A stretch of DNA of 64,000 nucleotides from Paramacrobiotus metropolitanus (Eukaryota; Tardigrada; Eutardigrada; Parachela; Macrobiotidae). The notes beneath the pieces were generated by a model. That model was not told where the DNA came from. It worked only from the letters and a program-made list of their open reading frames with translations, and did not search any database. A program made the position numbers and the translations under genes. The stretch covers positions 434,001-498,000 of the forward strand of contig NW_026570293.1 in the NCBI RefSeq assembly GCF_019649055.1, given 5' to 3'. Positions 11,134 through 23,269 of this stretch are shown one piece after another (the first letter of the stretch is position 1; each line of letters begins with the position of its first letter).

Positions 11134-14100
11134 TTACGGCCTCCGGTCGTCGACGGCTGCCCGGCTTCTCGAATTTTCCCGCAAACCGCTGCTGTGTTTC
11201 TGGTGGCGATGACGTCCCAGATTCCATTTGGTCTGGAAGCCCTTCCCGCACAGCTCACACGGATATATAAGCGGAACCGTACCGGAATGGTGCTGGAGCG
11301 TGTGCTGCCGCAAGGCGCCATGGTTCCGCTTCACGACGCCACAGATACTGCACACACACACCGCTTTGGCGTCGTGCTGGCCGCGGCAATGCCGGCTCAG
11401 GATGAGGTACGTGGCGAAGATTTTCGGGCAGTGCGGGCACGGAAAACCCTCCGCCTGTTTGTGCTGCATCGCGTGCTGACCCAGTTCCACCCAGGAAGGG
11501 CACAACTGGGCGCAGTACAGGCAGCTCTTGGACCGGTGTTGCTGCAATGCCAAAGATGTAAGAATAAATTCTCTAATTAAACCAAAGGCACTATAACGTC
11601 TGCGTTGCTACCCATTAAAAAATTTGGTAACTTTATAATAATCTCGTGTACAGGCTGGTAAAAAAAAATAATGATTGTCATGTAATCAAATTTTGAAACG
11701 TTTCCCTTATCGAACAACACGCCCAGTACCATGTTTCCGGGGTCCGGGACGCTTATCGATATCGTGAAAATGTCCGCAAATGCGAACAACGTCGAAGTAT
11801 ATTTTATACGACTTTAAACTGAAAATTCTCCTTTACTACACAAACTTGTACCGAAACAACCTTTTATTACGTGATTTCTTTTACGGTACTAACCAGTTTG
11901 TGGGCAGCCAACTGTTTCTCCGCGCCAAACTCTTTCTGACACACTCCGCAGGTGAATTTCCCAGCCGGATCCGCGGACTTCTCGGGATGCTTGATCCTCA
12001 CATGCTGCTCCAAGAACTTCACATCCACATACAGCCCACAATCCGAGCACGGCTGTCGCGGGCGGTAAGCCTTGCGGTGATTCTCCACATGGGCAATCAC
12101 CGCCGTCATCGATCCGCACTCCTCCTGACACCCCGGACACGTGGTGTCCCCGCCCTCCTCCACGGCGGCGGCGTCATGGCCCCGCGTGTGCAACGCCAAC
12201 AACGCCGCCGACTCGAAGGAAAACATACACGCCGTGCACGCGTGCACCCCCTCCGACACCGGTCTCCTCCGTTTTACGAAACAGGACACCGGAGCCGAAC
12301 GCCGCACCGACCTATCCCCGTTGTCCATTAAACCGGCGATTTTTTGCAACACTTCCACATATTCCTTCAACGACGCAGGGGCGTTAGCCGGATCGTACTG
12401 TTCCAGAAGCTGTGGTAGCTGCTCGAGACGTCTTTTAACGCGCTTTTCCAACGCCCGTCCTTCGTATTTCAATTTTGTCACTGACAGCGTCGTCTTGGAA
12501 TACCGCTGCACGGCGGAAACGAAGGCCTTCTCCCTGGAGTCGACGGTATCGTACTGATACGGATTGATTTCCACGACGGCATTCAACTGCCCGCTTGCGT
12601 CCTGTCGACGGCACTGAGCCCGTGAGTCGGTCACTCTGTTTCGCCGCAAACTGGTGAGGGTGTTCAGCAGTGCCATGTAGCGCTGGAACACCGGTCCGGC
12701 GGCGTCGCTGAATTGGTGCGCGGCTTCCGCTGTCATGTTCAAGCAGCGATCAACGAAAGCTTTCAGATTGCTACGGGCGGTTCCCGTGCATTCCTCGCCG
12801 AGGAGGCGCAGGACGGTGTCCCAAGCGTCGCTGCGTTTTTTCCCCGGCGTGAATTGATATGGATTCACCTGGATGACGGCTTCCAGACGGGCCACCGCTT
12901 CGGGGTTGTCGTGGCGGAAGCGGCCGATACGTTTGCGCTTTCCTGAAGCAAAGTAAGGTACACATCAAAACTTACGTTTTTCACGGACGAAAGCGTAAGA
13001 AAACATTAGAAAATATAGAAAACATTGGAAAACATAAGACAGCTTCATCAAATCAACTCACTCTGTGGTATTTCATCGGGAACCGCGTCACTATCCGCTG
13101 CACAGTCATCGCCGTCGTCGAGCTCCGTCGGCATATCGCATCCCCGGGTCTCCGCCGTTTTTTCCAGCTGGACCATCTCCCCGTCAAGAGACGCTGTAGG
13201 CGACAGTTCCGCTTCATCTTTGTCCCATACACTCGCCGCGACTGTTTCGTCGTGTTCTGTCACGTCCGTGCTAGTGGCTGTACCATCGTTTTCGTTTCCT
13301 ATCCGTTCGTGAAGCGATAGATCCCTGCTGGCCGATTGGAGCAGATCGAGTGCGACGGACGCGATATTTTCGTAGAGCTGACACGAGTCGGGCAAACCAT
13401 GCGCAACTACGAGATCATCGCGGTACGATCTCGACAGAATTTTGTCGCCCTTGTTCTTACGACAGCGAACTGAAAGCGGAAAAACATCATATCGCGAAAT
13501 CACAAACAGCTAGGCTCCTATAAAATATGTTGAAATTATCACGAAAAAATAAAAATCGAAACAAATATGATAGATGCATAAAAATAAGTTAAATATTTTC
13601 GTTGGCTGTGACACGTACCGGTATTATTACCGCTCTCCCGTAAGCAACCCGAGATTCTCATTGCTTTGGCGTAATTGACCGAATACCAGACGGTCAGCTC
13701 TTCCCCCGCCACAATGTCCCTCTTTGTGGCGAAGTACACCTGCCCGTCGACGTTGTAGGCAGTGATATTGCATTCGGCGGTGTGGATGGCCAGTCGGACG
13801 AAGTGCATCCAGTTGCAGCCATGAGGGGATTCCGCGTGGAAACGCAGGATACCGTGCAGCGTGGGACGGTCCGGGATGCCGAAGAGGGGCGGCTGCAGCT
13901 TGGCGTGGGGCACAGCACGCCATGCATCGGTCCGAAGACCGTGCGGGAGGGAAAGTTACTCTCTGCGCGGATACCACAAGGTGCAGCTGCAAATGCCATT
14001 GCAATTTAATACAAACATCCCAAAATGTGACAAAAAAAAAACGAAAAAGCGCACGGTTAATAACAAAAATATCGAGAAAAATAAAGTAAATATTTGAAAT

Positions 14101-14855
14101 AACTGGATAGGAATGGCAAAGCCAATCGGAACTTAAATAAAGCCTTTCAGATCTCTTACGATCTTACCATCAGCCTGTGCGCGAATGAAGGAAAGCGACG
14201 CGGGAAGCGTGGCCAGCGCCAAGGGTAGCACCTCGGTGTCGGGTACAGAATGCGAATGCAACGGACACGGTTCATCCAGCACATCGCGCAGGCAGTGCAT
14301 GCATGCATTGCTTGACGGCTTATTCCCGTTATTTATTGGTCGACAAACTAAAATAATCCTTCAAAAAAATAAATCAAGGCTAATAAGTACTTAATAACCA
14401 AGGTAGTGCAGGCTGTAGGGGCACTCGCAGGTACTAGATAATAATAATTACTATTATTGTACATGCGAAAAACGTAGAAGTACTTACTTCGTAATTGTCG
14501 TATTCATATAGTCATACTTAGTCGTACATCAGAATAATATTATCTATTTATAATGGCAATAAATTATAAAATTACAAAAATCAATAACATGCATGATACA
14601 TTGATGCGCTGCGACTGATACTGAAAACACAGACACTGTACCTCTTTCACGTTTCTTGCCCAAACCCGACGTTGATGATGTGGACCGCCGGGATTTGACC
14701 GCAGACGTCCTGGAGACGCGCTGGGCTGGAGAGTGGACTGCGGGAGATGCATCCCGTTTGCACGAAGCCTGCAGCGACGCGTTGAATTCCATCGCATCGG
14801 CTGCAGGAGTTAACAGCTGATAGAAGGAGCTGTCCGCCACTTCGCTATCCTCCAT
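11134..14855 (-). pseudogene. PRDM-type PR/SET and C2H2 zinc-finger gene, copy 2, frameshifted
   Basis: Same architecture as copy 3. Exons are 14855-14642, 14347-14168, 13986-13619, 13469-13062, 12942-11894 and 11541-11134, all with good GT/AG borders. It starts MEDSEVADSS, has the pre-SET knuckle (CMHC, CPLHSH), a PR/SET exon, an acidic linker, RKRKR, two NPYQ repeats and eight C2H2 fingers. The PR/SET exon is 368 nt against 372 nt in the other two copies: one codon shorter plus a single missing base where the paralogues read CPHAK (13905-13912). That shifts the frame and destroys the SET fold. All other exons are open; restoring one base would give about 875 residues. Either a young pseudogene or an assembly error; an internal start could still yield a zinc-finger-only product. 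Confidence 0.75.
11725..11801 (+). repeat. TA-flanked MITE end in an intron of PRDM-type copy 2
   Basis: The reverse strand reads CTTCGACGTTGTTCGCATTTG, then GGACATTTTC, followed by the GTCCCGGACC motif. This is the terminal sequence shared with copies at 17280-17352, 18117-18405, 30175-30826 and 34959-35128. It abuts TA. The other end is not recognised, so this may be a truncated copy. Confidence 0.5.
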
Positions 14856-15590
14856 GGCTAAACCGGCAATTCACGCCAGTACACGACATGCAAATCACTC
14901 GAAACAATCAAAATTTCAAACCCTTACGATACGGTATGTACAACAACAACAAAGTTAGCAGAAAATTATTTTTACTGAAACTCCAGAAACAGAAACTGAT
15001 CGCATTGCAGGCCATGAAAGCTGCACCGGAAACGGGCCAGCGAAATGATTGTACCTGCCAGCTGATGGGTGGCTGCCGCTGTTGACTACTGACAGCGTAG
15101 CCTGTTACCGACTGTCCTGCAGCTTCTACTCATGCTGTTTAATGTTAGAAGTACGTATGAACAGTTACTGCATCTGCATACAACAGAAACTTGGGAAGCA
15201 GGCGAGCCACCCCGGGCCTGTGTTTTCCCGCCCGTTCCCATCCCGAGCCGGAGGTTTCCCTCTACCGCTCTCCGTGAAAAAGCGGGAGCATGGCATTTTG
15301 CAGAATGCAGACTTTTCCCAATTTAACCGAGCCAGTAAAATTCCGGGCCGGCATTGACTCATTGGTGACCGCCCATGGGCTGTCAGTTACCATTTTCAAA
15401 ATTTCGCCACTGGAAAAACAGTGATACTACTCTTGAGTCTTGACTTTTGGCAGTTTTTCGATGTCTTTGTAATTTGTTTATCTCAAAATTGAATTACTTA
15501 AATTGCAGAATTAATTTTGCATTGAAGTTCGCCTTCAGATCAGGTGCGCTGATGTGAACCTGTCAGTTTTCAAGCTCTCAATTATCAGCC
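14856..15590. promoter_or_regulatory. Divergent promoter region between PRDM-type copies 2 and 3
   Basis: The 735 bp separating two head-to-head start codons must contain both promoters and 5' UTRs. There is no clear TATA box close to either start. A GC-rich tract lies at about 15200-15360 in an otherwise AT-rich setting. The shared-promoter role follows from geometry only. Confidence 0.45.
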
Positions 15591-18500
15591 ATGGAGAAGA
15601 GCGAATTGGCGAACAGCTCTTTCTATCTGCTGCTGATGCCTGCTGCGAATACGATGGAACCCAACGTCGATCCGCATTTGCCACCACGTTCTGCATCTCC
15701 CGCCGTCGGCGCTGCTGTTGACGCTCAGCAGGCTTCCAGCACGTCTGCAGCCAAATACTCCGAGCCAGCAGCGACAGCATCACTGGGTGTCGGCAGAAAA
15801 CGGAAAAGAGGTATGCTTAGCATGAATAGCATCTAATTCTAGATCCATCATTGGGAAATCCGTTCATTCCTTCTGCCCGCTCGAATTTGCTGTAGAGTGT
15901 AAAATTTACACTGTAAACACTGGTCTACTCTGTACGTGTTGTTCTGGCGTTTAGAAATTAATTTTGAGCTGTTGAATTTATTATTAATTTCGAGTTATAA
16001 TTTCCATTTTCCTGATGCGAGTAGTTTTCGTCGCAGGTGTGATGTATCAGGTACCTACAGGCTAGATGTGAGTTACTAAATTTAATTTTTGATGATTGTT
16101 TTAGGGCACCACTCTGTAAATAACGAAAACAGCCCGTCGAACGGTGGCTGCGTGCACTGCCTGCGCGATGTGCTGGAGGAGCCGTGTCCGTTGCATTCGC
16201 ATTCTGTGCCCGACACCGAAGTCCTTCCCTTGGCGCTGGCCACGCTCCCTTCGTCGCTTTCCTTCCTTCGCGCGACGCCTGATGGTAAGACAGTACTGAC
16301 TACTGAGTACTAAGACCGCGGGGGTGCTAAGACTGCGGACTAATCAGGAATTAGGTTTGTAAATTACTTAATTGCATTTTTCTTCAATTTTTACCTGTGT
16401 ATCCCTTTATTTTGGATTTATCTGTGTTATTTTAGTCGAGATTTATTATTATTTTTCTGAGATTACTGATCACTATTATTTATTATTATGATTTATTTGT
16501 TTTCTAAATTATTTAGTATTTTCATTTAATATTACTATTTTTTTCCTCTTTTACTTGCTTAAGTTGATTGATATTTTATTTATACAGATAATTATTTAGA
16601 TATTTCCTTGTTTAGATATTTTGGTTTTCTGTCCTTTTTTGCGTTCTGCGTGTAAGTTGTGATGGTGTTGCAGCTTTACCTTGCGGTGTCCGCACACAGA
16701 GCAACCTTCCCGCGCGGACGGTCTTCGGGCCGATGCGCGGCGTAATGTGTCCGCACGCGAAGCGGCGACCGCCGTTTTTCGGCATTCCTGACGGCTCGGC
16801 GCTGCACGGTATGCAGTACTTCCACACGGAATCTCTGAACGGCTGCAACTGGATGCTCTTCGTCCAGCTGGCCTTCAACTCTGCCGAGCACAATCTCACC
16901 GCGTACACTGTGGATGGGCAAGTGTACTTTGCTACGACAAGGGACATTATGGCCGGAGAAGAGCTCAAGATTCGGTATTCCGCCAGTTACGCCAAAGCCA
17001 TGAGCGTCACCGGTTGTCTGCGGGAGATCAGCAATGTTCAGCCGGGTACGTGTTACAGCCAACGAATTAAATTTTTCATTTCATGTACTCATAAATTTGA
17101 TGTGTGTCGTTTGCTCTCGGTACTTCGGCTTCTCGGTATTCTCTGTGTTGTTCCACATAACAAAAACTTTTAATCAACTTACCTAAAATTAGCATTAGCA
17201 TTTTTTTATACAAGCTTGTGTGCTGTGCTGAGACTGATAAAAAATTATCAAGTTTTCTAATGTGGACCGACGGAATACCATTGTTTCGGGGGTCCGGCAC
17301 GCAAATCCATATCGGGAAAATATCTAGAATGCGAAAAACGTCGAAGTATGGAATTAATTATTTTTTGTTATGTTTAGTTCGCCGTGAAACGGCCCGTGAT
17401 AGGAATTTCACCAACACAGCACAACTGGAATCGTATTGTGAAGGTCTCGGAGGGAAGTCCGGTTTGCCGGAATCGTTTCCGTTAGACAGTGATATCATGA
17501 TGACAGACGGTTTTCCCTGTCTGCCAGTGGTACCGAGCAGTTGTACGCTGCAGGAAGAGGAAAGAGAGAACGACGACGCCGGCAATATGAGCACGGCAAA
17601 CCAGCCGACATTGGCTAGTGATGCTGAGGAGGCCGTGAACGATAGCGGTAAAAATTATTTACTGTTTTTGATTTGTCGGTTAACTGCATTATTATGTGGG
17701 TAGGTTTAATTTAGTTTTATCATTACATAATTTTGAAATTGAAGTATACGATATCGACATCTTCTGCACGCTTTGTAATTTATCTTTTTGAAAAACATAA
17801 GTGGAATAGTCGTAGAGAATTGTTGTAGGAGAAAAAAAATGAACGGAATAATTGATTTGTCTGACTGTATGTATACAGACGAAGAAGAACTGGAAAGGTC
17901 ATCTGTGGGTGGGGATGCGTCACAAGCCAGTCCAGTGGCAGAGACGAGCGGTGATAGCATGCCGACGGCACTGCTGGATGCTGGTGAAGGCGACGAAGCG
18001 GATACTAACGCGGTGTCCCACACAGTGCGACGAAGTGAGTCATTAATGTAACTTTAAAAGACCAGCAAGGCGTTGCTGCCTTCGGTTTTTTCGTATATAT
18101 TTGTGTTAATTTCGGTAATTCGACGTTTATCGCAATCCGGACATTTTCGCAATAAAGTAGGGATTCGCATACCGTACACCGGAGACACGATATGTAACAC
18201 ACCCACCTCCGCGTTGTTGCACATGACAGAAACATCGAAAATTGATCATGTGTACAGATATATTGGTGTTCCTATCAACTTGTACACGAGAATCGAGATT
18301 AATTAAAAATATATCAAGTTTCTAATGCGGAACTCCACAGAGAATACTCCGTTGTCCCGTACGCCAACCCATACTGCGAAAACATCCAGAATTCGGAATG
18401 TCCAAAATTCCCGCCAGAATATTAATAATAAGAGCACTAAGCGTCGCCGGGCATAGCATTTTTATCACTAATTCTTTTATTATCATCGTGTTACATTGTT

Positions 18501-20656
18501 GCAGAAAAGCGTAAACGTCCGCCCCGCTTTCGTCCCGAAACCTGCAATCCCGAAGCGGTGGCGCGCTTAGAGGCTATAATCCAGGTGAATCCGTATCAGT
18601 ACGGTCCAGGGAAGCAGCGCCACGCCGCCCTGGACGCCGTCGTGGACCTGCTCAACGAAACAAGCGCGGGTAACACCCGTAGCTCTCTCAAATCCTTCAT
18701 CCGCGACTGCTTACTCACGGCGCCAGAAGCGGTGGAGCATTTCAGCGATACTGCCGAACCGGAGATGCAGCGCTATTTGGTGCTTGTGAAGACCCTCACA
18801 GACTTGCGGAAAGGCAAAGTGATGGACTGGAGGCGCGAGGGCGCTGTTGCCCAACTGGAAGCCGTTGTGAAATTCAATCCCTTCCAGTACGATCTGCTCG
18901 CCCCGCGAATGAAAGCCTTCGTGGCGGCGCTGCAGTCATACACGACCAAGCCACTATCCCCGGCTAAGCTCAAACACGAAGCACGGAAGTTAGAAATCCG
19001 CGTCAAACGGCGTATTGATCACCTGCCGAAGCTAATGAAACAGTACAATCCGACCACCGCCCAGGATTCCTTGAAGGAGTATGTGACAGTGTTGGAGAAG
19101 CTAGTGGAACTGAGGAACAGCGGCGCGAAAACAGTCCGGCGTTCGGTCAAGGTGTCCAATAAGGTCAGATTGCGGACGAAGCCGGCGACGGAGGGGGTCT
19201 ATGCGTGCACGGGGTGTATGTTTTCCTTCGAGTCGGCGGAGTTGTTGGCGTTGCACACGCGGGGCCATGACGCTGCCGCTGTGGAGGAGGGCGGCGGCAC
19301 CACGTGTCCGGGGTGTCAGGAGGAGTGCGGATCGATGACCGCGCTGATCGCCCATGTGGAAAAGCACCGGAAGGCCTACCGCCCGCGGCGGCAGTGCCCG
19401 CATTGTGGGCTGTATGTCAGTGTGAATTTCTTTGACCGGCACGTCAGGACAACGCATCCCGAGAAGTCAGAGGATCCGACAGCGAAATTTGCGTGTGGAA
19501 CGTGTCAGAAAGAGTTTGTCACACAGAAGCAGTTGTGGAGTCATGAAATGCTGGTTGGTAGTAGGACATCTGGACATTGGTTTGTAAGGATAACAATAGG
19601 ATATTAGCATTTTCAGTTTACGTATCAACGTTTTTTATCTTTACGCAAATCGATTACAGATTCATAATCAGCGGATTTCTCGGATCTAGGAAATGTCAAA
19701 ATTGAAAAGGCCAAAACAGAAGTCTGGATGCCGCCCCCAAGTCCCAACCATAACTGCCTTGGGTGGTGGCACTGTAGTCAAAGACAAAAAAATTTGTTTT
19801 TACATTCTAAGCTCCTTCCTATTCAGCCAGAATTTTGTTTTGATCTTTTTTAATTTTCGTAAGTCTTTTCTAGTTCCGAAAAATCCGCTTGTTCTGGATC
19901 TGCGAATTATTTGCGTTAAATGAAAAAGGTTGATGCGTAAGTATGCGTAAGTTGAAATTGCTAATTTCCTCACGAACCCCATGGACTAATGTCAAAGAAA
20001 TGCATCAAAGTTTTTCCTGCATTGACATGCAGCAGAAGTTAAAAGAGACGTGACCCGCTGCATGGTGCCATATTCGGGAACATATACGAAAACTTTCATT
20101 TTTGCGTGTTGTCAAACACTATTTTCAATCGTTTTATTGCATTTCTGTAGCCGAATAATTTGTAAACGTTGGTGTGAAAACCGTTTGTGCGCGCAGTATC
20201 CTGTGGAGAAGTTATGGTTAAAATTAGATTCCGAAAAGGTTAAACTTTCCTGAATCCTGTTTTGCGTTGCAGCAACACCGCACCAAGCACTGCCTGTTCT
20301 GCGCCCAAGTGTTCCCCAACTATATCCAGCTGGGTGAGCACGTGGCGCAGCACCAGCTGCCGGAGGGTTTCCTCTGTCCGCACTGCCCCAAGACCTATGA
20401 CAGCTACACCGTCCTCACCCGCCACCACCGCCGTCTGCACAACCCCAAAGCGGTGTGCGTGTGCAGCGTCTGCGGCGTCATCAAGCTGAATCGCGACGCC
20501 CTGCGCTCCCACATGGTCTCTCACGGGGTCACGGCGCGCCAGCATCCGTGTCCGCTGTGCGGGAAGACCTTCCCGACCAATGCCAGACTGCAGTGCCATC
20601 GGGACCAGGTGCACAGCGGTGCACCGCGGAAACGAAGGGCGAAGAAAGTGAATTGA
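15591..20656 (+). CDS. PRDM-type PR/SET and C2H2 zinc-finger protein, copy 3, intact
   Basis: Probable nuclear histone methyltransferase-like transcription factor. Exons 15591-15810, 16105-16284, 16674-17045, 17378-17647, 17879-18034, 18505-19553 and 20273-20656 total 2,631 nt in frame, giving 876 residues. Order: N-terminal tail ending GRKRKRG (1-74); pre-SET zinc knuckle CVHC and CPLHSH (about 83-100); PR/SET domain (134-257: ARTVFGPMRG, CNWMLFVQLAF, GEELKIRYSASYAKAM); acidic linker (258-399); KKRKR; two NPYQY/NPFQY repeats (about 420-600); four fingers (CTGC, CPGC, CPHC, CGTC) and four more in the last exon (CLFC, CPHC, CSVC, CPLC). Finger 4 is completed across the last intron. Pre-SET plus PR/SET plus C2H2 resembles PRDM4/9/11/15; the NPYQY module is not one I recognise. 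Methyltransferase activity is inferred only. Confidence 0.85.
17205..17352 (+). repeat. MITE fragment in intron 3 of PRDM-type copy 3
   Basis: Contains the family internal motif (AAGCTTGT, then TTATCAAGTTTTCTAATG), the GGGGTCCGGCACGC box and the terminal AAAAACGTCGAAG followed by TA. Aligns with the copies at 30690-30826 and 18230-18405. Confidence 0.55.
18117..18405 (+). repeat. MITE copy with both ends, in an intron of PRDM-type copy 3
   Basis: The left end (ATTCGACGTTTATCGCAATCC, then GGACATTTTCGC) and the right end (GCGAAAACATCC, then GAATTCGGAATGTCC) form diverged inverted repeats about 65 bp long around the internal motif TATCAAGTTTCTAATGCGG. Length about 290 bp; no coding capacity. 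Confidence 0.5.
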
Positions 20657-21904
20657 GTGCTTTTTTTGTTCGCGAATCGTAGAATGTGTGCCATGAAATT
20701 AATAGACTCTCTCTGGATTACTTTGTACATCTTGGATTGTGACTTCCTTATTTTGGCAACAGCATACTCGTCGTGGTTGTGATTCACTTGTGAAGTATTA
20801 GAGTATGAATGCACATCAAATGAATAAACTTGCATTATAGCTGAGTGACGAGTCTAAGCTGACTGAACAGGTTGGCTTCCGCTGAAAATAATTTACTCTC
20901 GGTTCGCATAAGTATGTATTGCGGGTACTAATGGAACTACAAATATTTTTGCCGGTCTACCAGCTACGTACCAATCAGTAAATGGTTGTGGAAATTATAT
21001 TTCCGGATGTATTATTTCAGGTAGTACAATGCGCATAGTCACAATAACACCTCGAAAATGTGAAAACGAGCTTGAATTTTGTGAGTGACAGTGATCGACA
21101 AGATTGATAAAGACACCACGCCTGGAGGATGCGGAAGATCAAGGTTCCAACCAGAAAAATTGCTCTCGGTTTCCGATGCTGAGCTCCGTTCGGAAATAGT
21201 CACGGAAGTACAGATATCATGCACTTTAATGACTTTATGTAGTATCGCAAGGAACGGAACTCACGCATTTCCCGTACACTTTAAATTCCTTACCGGTACA
21301 CTATAAATTACTGAAGTACAGTATTATGCATTACAATATTCAGTTTTTTCAGCTCCCGTAAACCGAGAAGGTCATAAACGCTCTTACCCGTTACATATTC
21401 CTCTGCTACCATTTTCAAAAATTACATACTTGTACAAAATAATAATTTTATTCGCTTCGAGTGTCGTATTATCGCAGTGCTAGACATGCCGGTACCATAT
21501 AATTATTACATTAGCCCCTCGTAAATACCTAATTAAGGTACATTTTTGATAAACTGTAGCTAGTTTCACTTCTTAAATAGGAGGGAATACTCCCAGTTGG
21601 GTTTTCGGATTAATGATTTCAGATTTCATGCACACTATCGGAAGACAAAACGTCAAAAATACAGGTACCAGTAAAGCACTGCAAATCGTGCAAATTACAC
21701 GATCAGTTGCATTCAGTGCTAAAATACACTTCTCGCATTGCCAAAATTAATTGTACTAAGCTTGTCACATACATCGGTTCAGTGTTAAATGAACGGATGA
21801 ATTATTTATTAAATGAATAAAAAACTGCACAGCTTCATACATAGGGGTAGGTCAACATTACTACTGTACACACTGCCAAAGTGAAGTTAATTTGGTCTTC
21901 TTAA
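20657..21904. other. Intergenic spacer without recognised genes
   Basis: Downstream of PRDM-type copy 3. Only short ORFs without family features are present. The 3' UTR of copy 3 may use the AATAAA at about 20822; otherwise I see nothing definite. Confidence 0.4.
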
Positions 21905-22235
21905 TTTAGAGCGCTTTGTGTGCTGAGCGGCTGTGTACTGATTCCAGCAGCTTTAGCTTAGCTTTATAAGCCTTGAAGTTGGTTAACGGCCCCGGAATGT
22001 CCGGTGTCGTGTTATTGGCGGCAGTCCATTGGCTGTACGTACCAGGAATGCAGTATCTCCATGTGCCAGTAATGGGACAAACACAGACCGCCCCATGTCA
22101 CCAGAACGTGCAGTGGTTCGATCCAGACGGTGGGAATCAGATACTGTAGAGATGGCGTAAAGTCGCAGGGCACCGAGGACTCCAAATCATCGTCGTAATA
22201 AAAAGCTGTACGAAAAAGTGAAAACTGAAATTCGC
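21905..22235 (-). pseudogene. 3' fragment of the multi-pass membrane protein gene (frameshifted)
   Basis: The minus strand encodes FYYDDDLESS, then YLIPTVWIEPLHVL, then LHSWYV, matching the last exon of the gene at 29516-31303. After LHSWYV an extra 4 bases (GTACGTACAGCC in place of GTACATTC) shift the frame. The matching C-terminal residues (NTTPDI, KAKLKLLES) continue in another frame. Upstream exons are absent. It lies directly downstream of the broken TIL gene, as part of a duplicated block. Confidence 0.7.
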
Positions 22236-22329
22236 TAAGTGGACACACCAAGCGCTACAGCTTCTAGTGATCAACATAAGTGAAAACAACCGGCAATTCG
22301 AAAAGCTCTGAAGTTCATGTGCTGGTGTG

Positions 22330-23180
22330 TACAGCCGTTATTCTCGGTCCCAAGGGCCAAGCGGCTGGCCCCATGAGTTCACCATATGGTGCAAAGCGGG
22401 CTTTTGCGTAGGCTTCACGGTGACCGGCAGCTTTTTCGTCATCGTCGTTGGCGGCGACGGCGGCGGGCATCTTGACACCAGCTGGCAGTTGTTGGCATTC
22501 ATACATGCTGGCAGTTGTTGGCAATGCGAACATATCCTGGCGGACACGCGCATCCTGGTGTGCAGTATTGGGGTCATTTGGGATTACGGTCACTGCAGGT
22601 CGGGTCGCATAAGCCGCAATGGACGGGTATTTCACCGCAAGGACAGTTCCCGGAATCGGGGCATGGGTTGAACCATCCGTACATGTAAATGTATAAGGGT
22701 CCTTTCATAATAATCGAAGAAACTGGGAAGCTGGAAAGATATAGCTACGACGTCAGTAGTCATTCTGAGAAACATGGGACATCGAGTAAGTAGTAACTGC
22801 TGTTAAATTTCTCCTCCTTAATTAGTATCTGATAAGACACGTTAACGAACGCCCAACGGCACAGTACTCGTTGTTCACCGAGGTTAAAGGAAATGGTGTT
22901 CAGTTCATATACCCCACGGGTTAAAAATTAAAGCAAATGTTTTTCTGTATTTGAAAATCTTGAACTATGGTGACACTAATTACGTGTCGTCGCGTCGGCG
23001 CTTTCGCCATTACATGTACCGTCATGATGTACTTACATAATTCATACATGCTGCAACATTTCTGAGTCTTATTAATTTTTAGATGTAAGAAAATTAATGG
23101 CGGTACGGTTCTGCGCGTTAACGATGCCACTAAGCAGAATGGCCGCGCTGCCGATGACAGCGATCGCTATTGGGAATTCC
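22330..23180 (-). pseudogene. Broken TIL-domain secreted protein gene (copy 1)
   Basis: Exon 1 (about 23180-23090) keeps the family signal peptide (MEFPIAIAVIGSAAILLSG, then NAQNRTA) but then diverges and hits a stop, losing the NRTES-type repeats. The exon 2 region (about 22670-22340) keeps CPCGEI, CGLCDPTCSDRNPK, then TGA exactly where the paralogues have TGT for a TIL cysteine. Further on, a short segment (ATGCCAACAACTGCCAG) is duplicated, shifting the frame. Two independent lesions make this a pseudogene of the family with intact members at 25991, 32875 and 49636. Confidence 0.8.
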
Positions 23181-23269
23181 ATTGGCAGTGCGCTTATTCT
23201 CGGGATTCTTTTGTCAAAGGATGATTATATAGTATATAAGAGCAAATGTCGATGTAGCGGAGTGCGAGC

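Noticed and set aside
19101-19457. Minus-strand ORF opposite the finger exon of copy 3
   Set aside because: Antisense shadow with no domain; the plus strand has the conserved fingers.
22327-22671. Plus-strand ORF over the broken TIL gene
   Set aside because: Antisense to recognisable TIL cysteine codons; no features of its own.
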